A stretch of 50,164 nucleotides of DNA, taken from positions 1-50,164 of the forward strand of contig CAMPKC010000034.1 of the NCBI GenBank assembly GCA_946887045.1, in the 5' to 3' direction. The notes beneath the pieces were generated by a model. That model did no database searches and was not told where the DNA came from. It saw only the letters and a program-made list of their open reading frames with translations. The position numbers and the translations under genes are program-made. This document shows positions 1 through 8,392 of the stretch, piece by piece (the stretch's first letter is position 1; each line of letters opens with the position of its first letter). This stretch comes from an uncultured Sphingobacteriaceae bacterium. GTDB taxonomy: Bacteria > Bacteroidota > Bacteroidia > Sphingobacteriales > Sphingobacteriaceae.

Positions 1-396
1 AAACTAAAGTATAAAAAATAAACAAAGACTTTCTTTGCAGCATCTAAAATCTGTTGCACCGGTACGTGTCTCTATCCATTGCTGGTGTCGCCACCTAAAG
101 AACAAATAATTTAAATCTCTATCGCCTTTATATCGTTAGTGGGGACCAAAAAATAGGAATGAGGCACCAACAATAGAAGAAAAAATCACAAAGCGGCCTT
201 TGCTAAAGCACCATACTCCCCTCCTTATTTTCAAGGAGGGGATAAAGGGGTGGTTTAATATTTAAATCATGCTGTAAAGGATTTGTAATTAAGAGCGGAC
301 CAATGGCAGACAATTGAAGTTCGCTTATTGCATTACACCTGCCACGAACCTGTTTTAATTCTTTATTTCTATATTTAACACTTAAACCTTAAGATC
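1..396. other. Left-edge stretch with no supported gene
   Basis: I see no convincing reading frame here on either strand. It holds one strong hairpin (217-242, listed separately) and the presumed promoter region of the LemA gene. No clear TAnnTTTG element could be assigned. Part of a neighbouring gene could lie off the left edge, but nothing in these bases supports one. Confidence 0.5.
217..242. repeat. 10-bp-arm hairpin, likely dispersed intergenic repeat
   Basis: The arms TCCCCTCCTT and AAGGAGGGGA are perfect complements around a 6-nt loop, followed by a GGGG-rich tail. The placement between genes and the purine-rich/pyrimidine-rich arms resemble dispersed intergenic palindromes of Bacteroidota. 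It could also end transcription of a gene to the left. It is the only copy in this window, so calling it a repeat rests on general knowledge. Confidence 0.45.
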
Positions 397-966
397 ATGA
401 TGACCCCCTTTTTAATTGTGCTTGCCGTTTTGGCCTTTTTTGGCATTCTTCTTTATAACAGGCTTATTACCAAAAAAAACCAGGTAACCAATGCTTTCTC
501 TGCCATTGATGTAATGCTTAAAAAGCGATTTGACCTACTGCCTAATCTGGCGGAGCTGGTTAAGCAATATATGCAGCATGAAAGCAGCGTGCTCGGCACA
601 CTTACCCATCTGCGTACGCAGGCATACTCTCAAGATCTCCCAACTGAAAGGAAGATGGCTCTTGATGCGGAGGTTACTGCTGGCGTGCGATCTGTAATGC
701 TTAATGCAGAGAACTATCCTGACCTGAAAGCAAATACCAACTTTTTGAACCTTCAGACTACCTGGACAGAAAGCGAGGAGCAGATTGCGGCGGCCCGCAG
801 AACCTTTAATGCTTCGGTTACCGATTATAATGATGCTATTATGACCTTTCCGGGCAATATCATGGCAAGTATGATGAATTATAGGGAAGAGTCAGTAATC
901 GGCATTCCGGACGAGGAGCGTAAGAACATCAGCGCGAGCGATCTTTTTAATCGTACTAATGCCTGA
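397..966 (+). CDS. lemA: LemA family membrane protein
   Basis: This 189-residue protein begins with one membrane segment (about residues 4-22) and continues with the helical LemA domain. Early markers are YNRLITKKN at about 20-28, then a conserved stretch with DLLPNLAELVKQY. The FPGN motif near residue 151 is also typical. LemA proteins have an external N-terminus, one transmembrane helix and a cytoplasmic coiled region; their molecular role is unclear. The gene overlaps the DUF3137 gene by 8 nt, so the two are probably translationally coupled. LemA/DUF3137 pairs are common in bacteria. Either of the first two ATG codons could be the start. Confidence 0.9.
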   Translation: MMTPFLIVLAVLAFFGILLYNRLITKKNQVTNAFSAIDVMLKKRFDLLPNLAELVKQYMQHESSVLGTLTHLRTQAYSQDLPTERKMALDAEVTAGVRSVMLNAENYPDLKANTNFLNLQTTWTESEEQIAAARRTFNASVTDYNDAIMTFPGNIMASMMNYREESVIGIPDEERKNISASDLFNRTNA

Positions 967-1906
967 GCAAGACTCACAAGCAGCGCTTCTGGAGCTTGAG
1001 GAGCAGCGCAGGGGTATTAAAACTATTAAGCTTAAAGGATTCTATTTTATGCTGGCCGGGGTGCTGCTTGCCGCGGCTGGGGTGATATTTGAATATTTGT
1101 TGCCAGGAATTGTAGGCGCTGCCCTGTTTTTAATAACTGGCGGTGTGTTTCTCTATAAGGGAGAAGGGCTAGCGCGCGAATATGTACATGATTTTAAACA
1201 GAAAGTCATTCGTGCGCTATTGCTCGATATCGATCCGAGTTTGCGCATCGAGCCAGGGCACGGATTATCTATAGGAGAAACTATACGGTCGGGACTTTTT
1301 AGTACCATCCCAGACCGTGTGACGAGCGAAGACCAAATTACCGGTCGGTTGGGAAAGACGGTGTTTTGTTTTTCGGAGGTGCATGCAGAGTATAAAACCA
1401 CAACTCAAACTAAACATGGAACCAGGGAGACGTGGCACGATATCTTCCGGGGAATTATTTTTGTAGCCGATTTTAATAAGAATTTCGATGGTATTACTGT
1501 TGTAAGGCCAAAAGATACAGGGGCTGCAATTTCCGCATGGTTTGCGAAAAATGTGCCGGTCTTGTCGTCCAGCAGCCATCAGTTGGTACAACTGGAAAAT
1601 CCCGATTTTTGCGATGAGTTCGTTACCTATTCTAACGATCAGGTAGAAGCCCGTTATATTTTAACACCCCTTATGATGGAGCGGCTCTGTGAGCTTAATT
1701 ACAGATCTGAATATACTATTGCAGCAAGCTTTATTGATAAGTACATGTTTCTGGCCTTTCCGTTAGAAACCAATCATTTTGAACCCCCGGTATTTAAGAC
1801 CCTTCTTGATCCGGATCTCCTACATAATGATATTGAAGTGGTTAAATTTATGCTCGGTATTGTTGAAAGTCTGGATTTGAATACTCGGATTTGGGGAAAG
1901 AAATAA
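959..1906 (+). CDS. DUF3137 domain-containing membrane protein
   Basis: The protein has 315 residues, with a short cytoplasmic N-terminus and two adjacent hydrophobic helices at about residues 29-66. A long soluble region follows. It contains a motif with FCFSEVHAEYKTTT and then FRGIIFVADFNKNF, both typical of DUF3137. The family's function is unknown; it usually sits beside LemA, as here. The start overlaps the end of lemA by 8 nt, which fixes the two as one operon. The gene is intact and its length is normal for the family. Confidence 0.85.
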   Translation: MPEQDSQAALLELEEQRRGIKTIKLKGFYFMLAGVLLAAAGVIFEYLLPGIVGAALFLITGGVFLYKGEGLAREYVHDFKQKVIRALLLDIDPSLRIEPGHGLSIGETIRSGLFSTIPDRVTSEDQITGRLGKTVFCFSEVHAEYKTTTQTKHGTRETWHDIFRGIIFVADFNKNFDGITVVRPKDTGAAISAWFAKNVPVLSSSSHQLVQLENPDFCDEFVTYSNDQVEARYILTPLMMERLCELNYRSEYTIAASFIDKYMFLAFPLETNHFEPPVFKTLLDPDLLHNDIEVVKFMLGIVESLDLNTRIWGKK

Positions 1907-1979
1907 TTTTCGTACCGGTGCTCGATGTTGTCTCCGTATTTGTTGATCATCCTTATATTTAAAAATATATTATATCAAA

Positions 1980-2834
1980 ATGACCTTATCTAAAAACTTC
2001 TACCTATTAGCCATTGGCTTTATCATTATCAGCACACAGCAAAGTATTGCTCAAAAGGAAATCCAGTTCCAGGTTAAATATAAACCGAATAAGACCTACA
2101 TCACCGACATGGTAAACAACATGCAGATGGAAATGGATTTTGACCTTGATTCAGCGAAAAAAAAGGAAATGGAGGGTACCGGAATGAAGCTTCCGATGCA
2201 CATGAATATGCTGCAGGAAATGACACTTTCGACGAAAACGGGCGCCGCAGGAGCCGATAAACGCATTCCGATGACCATGACCTATGACAAAGTAGGAATT
2301 ACGATGACCATGAACGGAAATGAGACCAGACAGCCCAATAAATTGGCGGGTATGAAGATATTGGGGTATGCCACAGAAGAGGGCAAAGTTAGTATAGACG
2401 CCATTGAAGGCAACTCCGATGCAACGACGAAAGAGGCATTACAAAAAATGATCTCTCAGGTGCTTAAGAGCGTAGAGTTTCCGAATAAAGCAATGAAAAT
2501 CGGAGATACGTTCACGCAGGATGTCCCGATGGAAATGCCGGTAAATGGCAACTCCTTAAACATGCTTATAAATGTAAGGTATACCTTAAAAGAAATAAAA
2601 GGATCGCAGGCTTTCTTTGATTATACACAATCAATTAGCATGAATTTTAAAATAGAGAAGGGTAATTCAAGGGCAACCGGATCAGGCGAGGGCAAAATGG
2701 TTTACGATATACCGGCAAACTATATTACAGATACAACCGGCGATATGATCATGAATATGAATATGCAGGTGGGTGAAATGGAGATGAAAATGAACTTGAA
2801 AGCGAAAACTTCGTTAAAAGCGAAAGTATTGTAA
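1980..2834 (+). CDS. Secreted protein of unknown function
   Basis: The 284-residue product has a signal peptide (about residues 1-24, ending near ISTQQSIAQ) and no later membrane segment. The mature part is lysine- and methionine-rich (repeated MxMxM patterns such as MIMNMNMQVGEMEM) and predicted to be mostly beta strand. It resembles the DUF6263-like periplasmic proteins of Bacteroidota, but I cannot assign a function. No lipobox cysteine is seen. It stands alone, ending in a bidirectional terminator shared with the convergent GH5 gene. An alternating Met pattern on an outer strand could reflect a hydrophobic ligand surface, but that is speculation. Confidence 0.75.
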   Translation: MTLSKNFYLLAIGFIIISTQQSIAQKEIQFQVKYKPNKTYITDMVNNMQMEMDFDLDSAKKKEMEGTGMKLPMHMNMLQEMTLSTKTGAAGADKRIPMTMTYDKVGITMTMNGNETRQPNKLAGMKILGYATEEGKVSIDAIEGNSDATTKEALQKMISQVLKSVEFPNKAMKIGDTFTQDVPMEMPVNGNSLNMLINVRYTLKEIKGSQAFFDYTQSISMNFKIEKGNSRATGSGEGKMVYDIPANYITDTTGDMIMNMNMQVGEMEMKMNLKAKTSLKAKVL

Positions 2835-2924
2835 GGGAGGGGACATGATGAGGAAAGCCGGCATTATGGCTATGTATCCTCATTGTGAGTGGCTCCACCG
2901 ATGAAAATTGGTTACAATGAAAGA

Positions 2925-2957
2925 AAAAAGATCCGGGCGAATAACCCGGATCTTTTT
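2925..2957. terminator. Bidirectional rho-independent terminator
   Basis: Perfect 13-bp arms, AAAAAGATCCGGG and CCCGGATCTTTTT, enclose a 7-nt loop. A or T tracts flank both sides, so the hairpin can stop transcription from the secreted-protein gene on the left and the GH5 gene on the right. Confidence 0.85.
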
Positions 2958-3064
2958 ATATACTTCAAAAAAAACACAACCCGACGGGCGACAGCGCTGA
3001 TGGAAGGGGGGCTGTGCGTAAACGTTGTGCAAATGCATCTCAGATTCGCAACGCTATTTAAAGC

Positions 3065-4798
3065 CTACTTAGCCCCATCAATCAACGCATCCAGGGCCTG
3101 CTGATCAAATACTGTATTTTTACTTCTGTCAAATAAACCTGAACCATTATTACCTAAACCTCCGGCATCCCAATAAAAAGGAAGAATACCGTTGGCTTTG
3201 GCTTGTTTGGTTACGTATTTCAGGTAGTGTGCTCGTGATGCCAGATGGAGGTTAAGGTTACTGCCGGTTAAAGACGTACGGCGTCCAACAGCATATTCAC
3301 CCATGATTACAGGAATACCTTTATCTACAAACTTAGTTTTCATTAACCCCATCATAGCGTCCACGGTCGACTCCTCGCCCCATGTCGCGTTACGCTGGGT
3401 ATCTGTGGTAGAATGAAAGCCATTTCCCCAATAATAAAACATCTTACCCCAGCTTTCATCCTGAGTCATCAAAGCGAACTGATAAGGGGTGTAATAGTGA
3501 ATCTCGACCATCAGTTTATTTTGAATAGGATCTGTCGGAAGAGTTGACATCAGAGTGTTAGTTTTTTCTATGTCGGTAGAGGCTCCTTGTACCACCAATA
3601 CCCGGTGACTGTTTCTGCCCCCTGTAGACCGAACGGCATCAACAAAAGTTTGGTGGTATGACTGGAGCACCGTCATTTGGGTGGCATTTTCAACATTGGG
3701 CTCGTTGGCACTTGCCAGCAACAGATGTTCATCAAAATTCCTGAGATGAGTTGCTATCTGTTCCCAAAAAGCTTTTTGCTTGGCATTATTTACCTCTTGT
3801 TTGTCGGGGTTGACGTTGTTCTCTAACCATCCACCATCCCAGTGGATATTTAAAATCACATACATATCGTTATCCACGCACAACTGAACAACTTCCTTAA
3901 CTCTGTTCAGCCAATCGAGTTTTATTTTAGCCGTCGAACTGTTCTCCATATACTGGTTCCATGAACATGGAATACGTATAGCGTTGAACCCGCTCTGTTT
4001 TACTAATTGAATTAATTCTCGGGTAACACGCGGGTTACCCCATGCTGTTTCACCACCAATTGCTTCCAGGGTATTACCAATATTCCATCCCAATTTAATT
4101 TGAGCCGCAATTTGCGAAGCGCTGCTGCCCATTCCTGTTGCATCAGCCGGCAGTGGGGATGTGTTATAGCTTGGATATAAAGTACCGTCTTGTGTTATCG
4201 GGATTTGAAGAGTGGCAGCATTCAAAGCACTTAAACTTATAACTCCGGTTCTGGCGCTGCTTGTGTTCGCCGAAGCTGTTATGGTGATAGTGGTTAATCC
4301 TTTATCGCCAGTAACCTGACTAAACTGTAACCAATCAGCTGCACCCGCACTCAGGTTCCATGTAGCCGCATCGGTTGTAATTTTTAATAACTTCTGACCA
4401 CCAGCTTTATCAAAACTGAGGTCGGCAAGGTCGGTAGTGATAGAATAAAGGTGGCCTGAAGCAGCCTGCTTCACCTCTATCTCTACGGGTTTTGAATTAC
4501 CTGCCGTGATCACGATCTTGCCCGTTCTCAATACAAGTGTTCGCGAGGAAACGGTTAGGGTTACCGAGGCTGTACTGCCGGTGCCACTGGTGGCAGACAC
4601 ACTCAACCAATCGGAAACTGGATTACTTATGCTCCATGAGGGGGCATCGGTTTGAATGCTAATTTCTGAGCTACCCCCATTCTCTCCAAAAGTTACCAGG
4701 CTTGGGCCAACGGTTAGATTATTTATTTTCTCATGCTTATCCTTTTTACATGATGCAAGTATTATTAAAAAGAAAAGAAGGGAAAGAACTTTTTTCAT
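3065..4798 (-). CDS. Surface lipoprotein GH5 endoglucanase with two BACON domains
   Basis: Starting at the ATG at 4798 gives 577 residues and a clean lipoprotein signal (lipobox LASC, Cys17). The following KKDKHEK resembles the Bacteroidota lipoprotein export signal for surface display. A longer frame to 4858 adds 20 residues before the signal and is unlikely. Two BACON domains (about 30-112 and 118-205) precede a GH5 barrel (about 220-577). The acid/base Glu is in ANEPN (about residue 366) and the nucleophile in MGEYAV (about 501). LGWNIGNTLEA and HYYTPYQF fit subfamilies active on cellulose, mixed-linkage glucan or xyloglucan. BACON domains often serve as spacers or carbohydrate/mucin binders. 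The upstream GH12 gene points to beta-glucan breakdown. Confidence 0.92.
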   Translation of the reverse strand: MKKVLSLLFFLIILASCKKDKHEKINNLTVGPSLVTFGENGGSSEISIQTDAPSWSISNPVSDWLSVSATSGTGSTASVTLTVSSRTLVLRTGKIVITAGNSKPVEIEVKQAASGHLYSITTDLADLSFDKAGGQKLLKITTDAATWNLSAGAADWLQFSQVTGDKGLTTITITASANTSSARTGVISLSALNAATLQIPITQDGTLYPSYNTSPLPADATGMGSSASQIAAQIKLGWNIGNTLEAIGGETAWGNPRVTRELIQLVKQSGFNAIRIPCSWNQYMENSSTAKIKLDWLNRVKEVVQLCVDNDMYVILNIHWDGGWLENNVNPDKQEVNNAKQKAFWEQIATHLRNFDEHLLLASANEPNVENATQMTVLQSYHQTFVDAVRSTGGRNSHRVLVVQGASTDIEKTNTLMSTLPTDPIQNKLMVEIHYYTPYQFALMTQDESWGKMFYYWGNGFHSTTDTQRNATWGEESTVDAMMGLMKTKFVDKGIPVIMGEYAVGRRTSLTGSNLNLHLASRAHYLKYVTKQAKANGILPFYWDAGGLGNNGSGLFDRSKNTVFDQQALDALIDGAK

Positions 4799-4949
4799 CG
4801 TAATCAGTCTTAGTATAGCAGTATTAATTGAACGGTTTATAAGAATAGTATCTTTCACAAAAACACCCTGAATTTGTGGTTAGAAACACCCGGCATTTGA
4901 AGAGGAAGAAAGCAAACCACCCGATAAAGAACACCATACTTTTGTACTT

Positions 4950-4984
4950 AAAAAAAGGAAGGCCGCTCTTTTTTGAGCGACCTT
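4950..4984 (-). terminator. Terminator after the GH12 gene
   Basis: Ten-bp arms (4959-4968 and 4975-4984, one mismatch) are followed on the minus strand by a run of seven T. It separates the GH12 transcript from the GH5 gene, so the two glucanases probably have their own promoters. Confidence 0.7.
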
Positions 4985-5001
4985 AGAGTGTTTCTACTTA
5001 T

Positions 5002-5754
5002 TTAATTAAATGATACGCTATAGCTGTTACATCTAAAGTCTTGCCCGCCATTGGTATTAGTGATTTCAAAACCAAATTGTACGGCACCTTGAACGATATC
5101 TCCATACCATCCTCTGGCCCGAATCCATCTTTGAATAGCGAGAACATCAACAGTTGCGCTGTTTGTTTTGCTAGTTCTAAGGAAAGAGTAAACATTGTTA
5201 CCCCCATTATGTCCTCTGAACACATTCCAGCTGTGGCCGCCTATCCAAACATTCCAATGTGTTGGAACGGGATTGCCTTGCGCATTCCAGTTGTAAGAGA
5301 TAGGTTTTATATTGCCACTACCATCTGAATTGCTGGTATAGTTCATCCAAAGCATAGTTTCATGCTGATGGTTGTTGTCCCAGATGTCGTAAGCAGCGGT
5401 CCATGCACCACCCGAAGGTGTTGATATATTAAAGCTTGAACTGCAACTTGCAAGGCTGCTTAGCGTTCTTCCTACATTTCTTGTAGAATTTGGATACGAT
5501 TTAATCCCGTTCCCTGTGTGGTTAGCCCAAACTCCCCAGTTACTGTAAGAGTTGGCCCAGATGGTCTGAGGGCCATAATTGGCACCCCATACATTGTTGT
5601 AAACCGTGTAGCCGCCGTTAGACCAGTTTCCCCATCGGTCAGTTGAGCTCCAGGTCGCTTTTACGGTTGAAGTTTCAGGTGTCGCAGCATCGTCTTTTTT
5701 ACAAGCGGTAGCGAATGCCATTACGGCCAGAAATAAAATTCCTTTTGTTTTCAT
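5002..5754 (-). CDS. GH12 family endoglucanase lipoprotein
   Basis: The protein has 250 residues. A lipoprotein signal ends at FATAC (Cys18), followed by KKDD, an export-type sequence predicting surface exposure. The rest is one GH12 jelly-roll domain rich in Trp, Asn and Gly. The likely nucleophile is Glu132 in HETMLWMNY, matching the family E-(M/L)-M/L-W pattern, and the acid/base is Glu230 in FGFEI. GH12 enzymes cut beta-1,4-glucan or xyloglucan with retention. Both catalytic Glu residues are present and the length suits a single-domain enzyme. The GH5 gene downstream, on the same strand but behind a terminator, suggests joint use on plant glucans. GH12 is uncommon in Bacteroidota, so transfer is possible. 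Confidence 0.85.
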   Translation of the reverse strand: MKTKGILFLAVMAFATACKKDDAATPETSTVKATWSSTDRWGNWSNGGYTVYNNVWGANYGPQTIWANSYSNWGVWANHTGNGIKSYPNSTRNVGRTLSSLASCSSSFNISTPSGGAWTAAYDIWDNNHQHETMLWMNYTSNSDGSGNIKPISYNWNAQGNPVPTHWNVWIGGHSWNVFRGHNGGNNVYSFLRTSKTNSATVDVLAIQRWIRARGWYGDIVQGAVQFGFEITNTNGGQDFRCNSYSVSFN

Positions 5755-5822
5755 TTTTTTTGGTTAATGATTAATGGTTAGTTAATTTTTAGATATGCTC
5801 ACTTGAGAGGTGAAGCATTATC

Positions 5823-5901
5823 TGATACAAATAACCTGAAAGGAAAGACATCCGTTGTAAATTTATAGGGGCTCAGATGTTAATTGATATAAATAACCTG
5901 T
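5823..5901. promoter_or_regulatory. Spaced direct repeat upstream of the GH12 gene
   Basis: In the 319-bp gap between the divergent GH12 and CAP genes, the 16-mer TGATAYAAATAACCTG occurs twice (5823-5838 and 5886-5901; one mismatch, 63 bp apart). This spacing is near six helical turns, so the pair could bind a dimeric regulator. No regulator gene lies beside it. The rest of the gap shows only AT-rich promoter-like sequence. Confidence 0.35.
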
Positions 5902-6035
5902 ATTTCAAATAGTTACGATAAAAATCCATAATTTATGCGTCCATTTTGGCAAATAACACCGCTCAGTATAAGTTTTCGAGACTCAAAATAAAGGATTTTG
6001 ATTAGGGAGGTCACTGTCACAAAGTGAAAAAATAG

Positions 6036-6063
6036 TTGGCTATGTCGAATCTGCTTATCTTTG
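6036..6063 (+). promoter_or_regulatory. Bacteroidota-type promoter for the CAP gene
   Basis: A perfect TATCTTTG (-7 type TAnnTTTG, 6056-6063) lies 10 nt before the first ATG of the CAP-domain gene, with TTG at 6036-6038, 17 nt upstream. The consensus spacing is about 19-21, so the -33 part is weaker than the -7 part. Confidence 0.5.
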
Positions 6064-6073
6064 AAAAGTTGAT

Positions 6074-6559
6074 ATGCATATGTTGATTAAAAAGCTATTC
6101 ATAGTCCTGACAGTCTGTTTTGTGTTTTCCATCGTATCATGTAAAAAAGATACACCGATACCAGATGGGAACGTTGAAATATCTATGCTCGATTCTGTGA
6201 ATAAGCTAAGGGCTTCGGGTTGCACCTGTGGTGACGAGACTATGCCTAAAGTCCGGGCGCTCGTTTGGAATACTCCACTAGCCAAAGCTGCGGAAGGACA
6301 TGCAAAGGATATGTATAACAGAAATTACTTTGAACATATTTCACCAGATAATACCTCCCCTATTCAAAGAGCCATGCAAGCTGGTTATCAGGGCAATACG
6401 GTTCTTGAAAATATAGGGAAAGGTTATAAAGACATTGGAGCGGTGTTATCAGCATGGAAGGCCAGCGAGAGTCACTGCAAGGCGATGATGGATTCGGCCA
6501 GTGTTGAAATGGGTGCTTACTCGTACAATGGTTTTTGGGTACAGGAATTCGGCAGATAA
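6074..6559 (+). CDS. CAP (SCP/PR-1) domain lipoprotein
   Basis: This 161-residue protein has a lipoprotein signal ending in SIVSC (Cys23), then KKDTPIPD. The rest is a CAP domain: LDSVNKLRASG at its start, the metal-site region with AAEGHAKDMYNRNYFEHISPD, and an ENIGKG block, ending at WVQEFGR. CAP proteins of bacteria are secreted and poorly understood; sterol/lipid binding or peptidoglycan-linked roles have been proposed for the superfamily. His and Glu of the CAP cavity (FEHISP, LENIG) are retained. The start may be ATG 6074 or ATG 6080. The gene is alone, with its own promoter. Confidence 0.88.
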   Translation: MHMLIKKLFIVLTVCFVFSIVSCKKDTPIPDGNVEISMLDSVNKLRASGCTCGDETMPKVRALVWNTPLAKAAEGHAKDMYNRNYFEHISPDNTSPIQRAMQAGYQGNTVLENIGKGYKDIGAVLSAWKASESHCKAMMDSASVEMGAYSYNGFWVQEFGR

Positions 6560-6725
6560 TAAATTTTATCTCACGCCTTGGTTTCATGGGGCATGAACCG
6601 GTCAAAACAGTAACTCTATTCTTTCACTTCAGCTACCATGCTGGTTTATGCCTTTATAGGTCCCACTTAAACCTTTATCATAAAAAGTTATTTTTTCCTA
6701 TTTTGGCGCCGATAAAATCTCAGCA

Positions 6726-7694
6726 ATGTTTCTCACAAAGATTAAGCAAAAAGAGTCAGGAGTTTTACTTTACGGAATAACACCGCCTAAAATTCAAACT
6801 GCGCCTGAAAAAGTCAGTGAAATAGCTGCGAAAACCATAAATGACCTATGTGCTTTAGACATCGATGCCTTGATTGTATATGACGTACAAGATGAATCAG
6901 CCAGAACCGATGCCGAAAGACCATTTCCATTTACCACCGCTCTCGACCCATTTGAATACGCAAGTCAATATTTACAAAATATTACTGTTCCTAAAATAAT
7001 CTATCGGCCCGCCGGGAAATACTCGCGGGAAGAGCTATCACAATGGCTTCAAGGTTTGAAAACTCATCGTTTTTATCCGGTTTTTGTTGGTTTGCCATCT
7101 CCTGATTATGTAGTGAAAACAAGCCTGGAAGAAGCCTATCAAATCTGGAGCGAACAACATGGGGACCACTCTGTAATCGGAGCGATAACCATTCCGGAGA
7201 GACATGCAGTATTGAATGACGAAGACGTCAGGATTATGAATAAGGTAGAGTCGGGGGTGTCTTATTTTATATCACAATGCATTTTTAATGTCGACTACAC
7301 CAAAAAAATGTTAGACGACCTGCTTCTGGCTTTCCATAAAAAGAATCAGGAACTACCCACCATTATTTTTACACTCACCATTTGCGGTTCGGTTAAAACG
7401 CTTCATTTTATGGAATGGCTTGGTATTCATATCCCGGATGATATCAGAGAAGACCTTAAATTAAGTGAAGATCCGGTTAGCCATTCAGTGGAACTGGCCA
7501 CTACAATTGCCAAAGACCTGATCCAATATTGTCAGGAAAGATCCATCCCGTTTGGATTTAACATTGAAAGCGTCGCGATTCGGAGAGTAGAGATAGAGGC
7601 ATCCATTGAATTGTTGAATGTCGTTTCTCAATTATTAAAAGCAAATGGACTGCGTAATGAATTAAAGAAAACCGACCAACCATTGGTTGCTTGA
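6726..7694 (+). CDS. Divergent methylenetetrahydrofolate reductase-fold protein
   Basis: This 322-residue protein reads like a distant MetF: YGITPPK at the start, IDALIVYDVQDESAR, a region FISQCIFNVDYTKKMLDD comparable to the VTQMFFDNQKYF stretch of true MetF, and an IPFGFNIESVAIRR end. I infer an MTHFR-type TIM barrel that may bind FAD and a folate. A true metF exists at 31241-32194, so this copy probably has another substrate or a regulatory role. The gene lies just outside the genomic island. Confidence is good for the fold and low for the reaction. Confidence 0.65.
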   Translation: MFLTKIKQKESGVLLYGITPPKIQTAPEKVSEIAAKTINDLCALDIDALIVYDVQDESARTDAERPFPFTTALDPFEYASQYLQNITVPKIIYRPAGKYSREELSQWLQGLKTHRFYPVFVGLPSPDYVVKTSLEEAYQIWSEQHGDHSVIGAITIPERHAVLNDEDVRIMNKVESGVSYFISQCIFNVDYTKKMLDDLLLAFHKKNQELPTIIFTLTICGSVKTLHFMEWLGIHIPDDIREDLKLSEDPVSHSVELATTIAKDLIQYCQERSIPFGFNIESVAIRRVEIEASIELLNVVSQLLKANGLRNELKKTDQPLVA

Positions 7695-7850
7695 TTCAAG
7701 AAATCAGATAGTAAATGTTAAAATAGATTCGTGTCTGGAGCTTTCCAGATCCGAGTTTACTTTTATAACAGAAGCACCAATATCTCGGGCTAGTACACGC
7801 ATTTTGATCCTGTTCCCTTGATCACCATTTTTGGTGTTCGACATAAAACA

Positions 7851-7885
7851 AAAAACCCTGCAAGTTATTGACTTACAGGGTTTTT
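7851..7885. terminator. Bidirectional terminator at the left island boundary
   Basis: Fifteen-nt arms (7851-7865, 7871-7885; one mismatch) with A/T tracts on both sides. It can stop the MTHFR-like gene on the plus strand. It lies only 12 bp from the tRNA-Glu fragment, just where a terminator would have followed the tRNA gene before the island arrived (see findings). Confidence 0.75.
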
Positions 7886-7897
7886 ATAATTTTAATA

Positions 7898-7915
7898 CCG
7901 TAGGGGAATCGAACC
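7898..7915. repeat. attL: 18-bp copy of the tRNA-Glu 3' end
   Basis: The sequence is identical to 19625-19642 in the tRNA-Glu gene (T-arm and acceptor strand). The bases outside these 18 no longer match the tRNA, as expected for an unselected remnant. Confidence 0.85.
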
Positions 7916-7965
7916 GCCCCATAACTATACTGGAAATCAATATTTTACAAAATCAAATTTTGGCC

Positions 7966-7985
7966 TGTTCACCAAATGTTCACCA
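7966..7985 (+). promoter_or_regulatory. Two TGTTCACCA sites, likely integrase arm sites
   Basis: TGTTCACCA occurs at 7966-7974 and 7977-7985, one helical turn (11 bp) apart, about 50 bp inside attL. The same 9-mer is found inside the right end. This is the arrangement expected of arm-type sites bound by the N-terminal domain of a tyrosine integrase. Confidence 0.6.
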
Positions 7986-8090
7986 GAAGGCAGTTTTTGG
8001 GCTGCAAATGGTCAAAATAAAGGTACGGAAAAATGATTTCCATGGCAAGAATTTTAAACATTTCGATATACTTTGGCATTACGCAGATAT

Positions 8091-8182
8091 ACCCTATCGG
8101 GTACACCTTACACATTAATGTTTATTTTAATCCCGAAAGGGTATAATTAAATTAAATTGCCTATTTTTACACCCTAAAGGGT
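8091..8182. promoter_or_regulatory. Three operators of the hip locus, 40 bp apart
   Basis: ACCCTATCGGGT (8091-8102), CCCGAAAGGG (8132-8141) and ACCCTAAAGGGT (8171-8182) share the palindrome (A)CCC-N4-GGG(T), flanked by TATA/TAC sequence. Their centres are exactly 40 bp apart, so they face the same side of the helix. The last ends 6 bp before the hipB start codon. HipB proteins repress their own operon through palindromic sites, so these are the likely targets. Confidence 0.75.
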
Positions 8183-8188
8183 ATAATA

Positions 8189-8392
8189 ATGCTATCTATT
8201 TACTTGAAGGAGAAACGTAAGGCTTTCGGATTCACACAAGAGGATCTTGCGATAAAAGCTGGTGTGGGCCTCCGTTTTATAAGAGAATTGGAACAAGGAA
8301 AAACTACGCTCCGAATGGATAAAGTAAACCAGGTGCTTGCCTTATTTGGCGCGCAATTAGGCGTGGTATCAAAACAGAAGGATGATGAGTAA
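8189..8392 (+). CDS. hipB: HipB-like XRE-family antitoxin/repressor
   Basis: A 67-residue protein consisting of a single XRE helix-turn-helix (about residues 8-57, with FTQEDLAIKAGVGLRFIRELEQGK and MDKVNQVLALFGAQL) and a charged tail. HipB binds operators as a dimer and, in classical systems, also the toxin kinase. It is the first gene of a tight three-gene operon, overlapping the next gene by 11 nt, with three palindromes directly upstream. The ATG is only 6 bp from operator 3, so the transcript leader must be very short. Confidence 0.9.
   Translation: MLSIYLKEKRKAFGFTQEDLAIKAGVGLRFIRELEQGKTTLRMDKVNQVLALFGAQLGVVSKQKDDE

Noticed and set aside
1..60. Possible tail of a gene on the minus strand at the left edge
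   Set aside because: A short peptide-like stretch is interrupted by a stop codon and gives no family match.
2889..3104. Open frame across the terminator between the secreted-protein and GH5 genes
   Set aside because: It contains the terminator hairpin and overlaps the end of the GH5 gene; no family resemblance.
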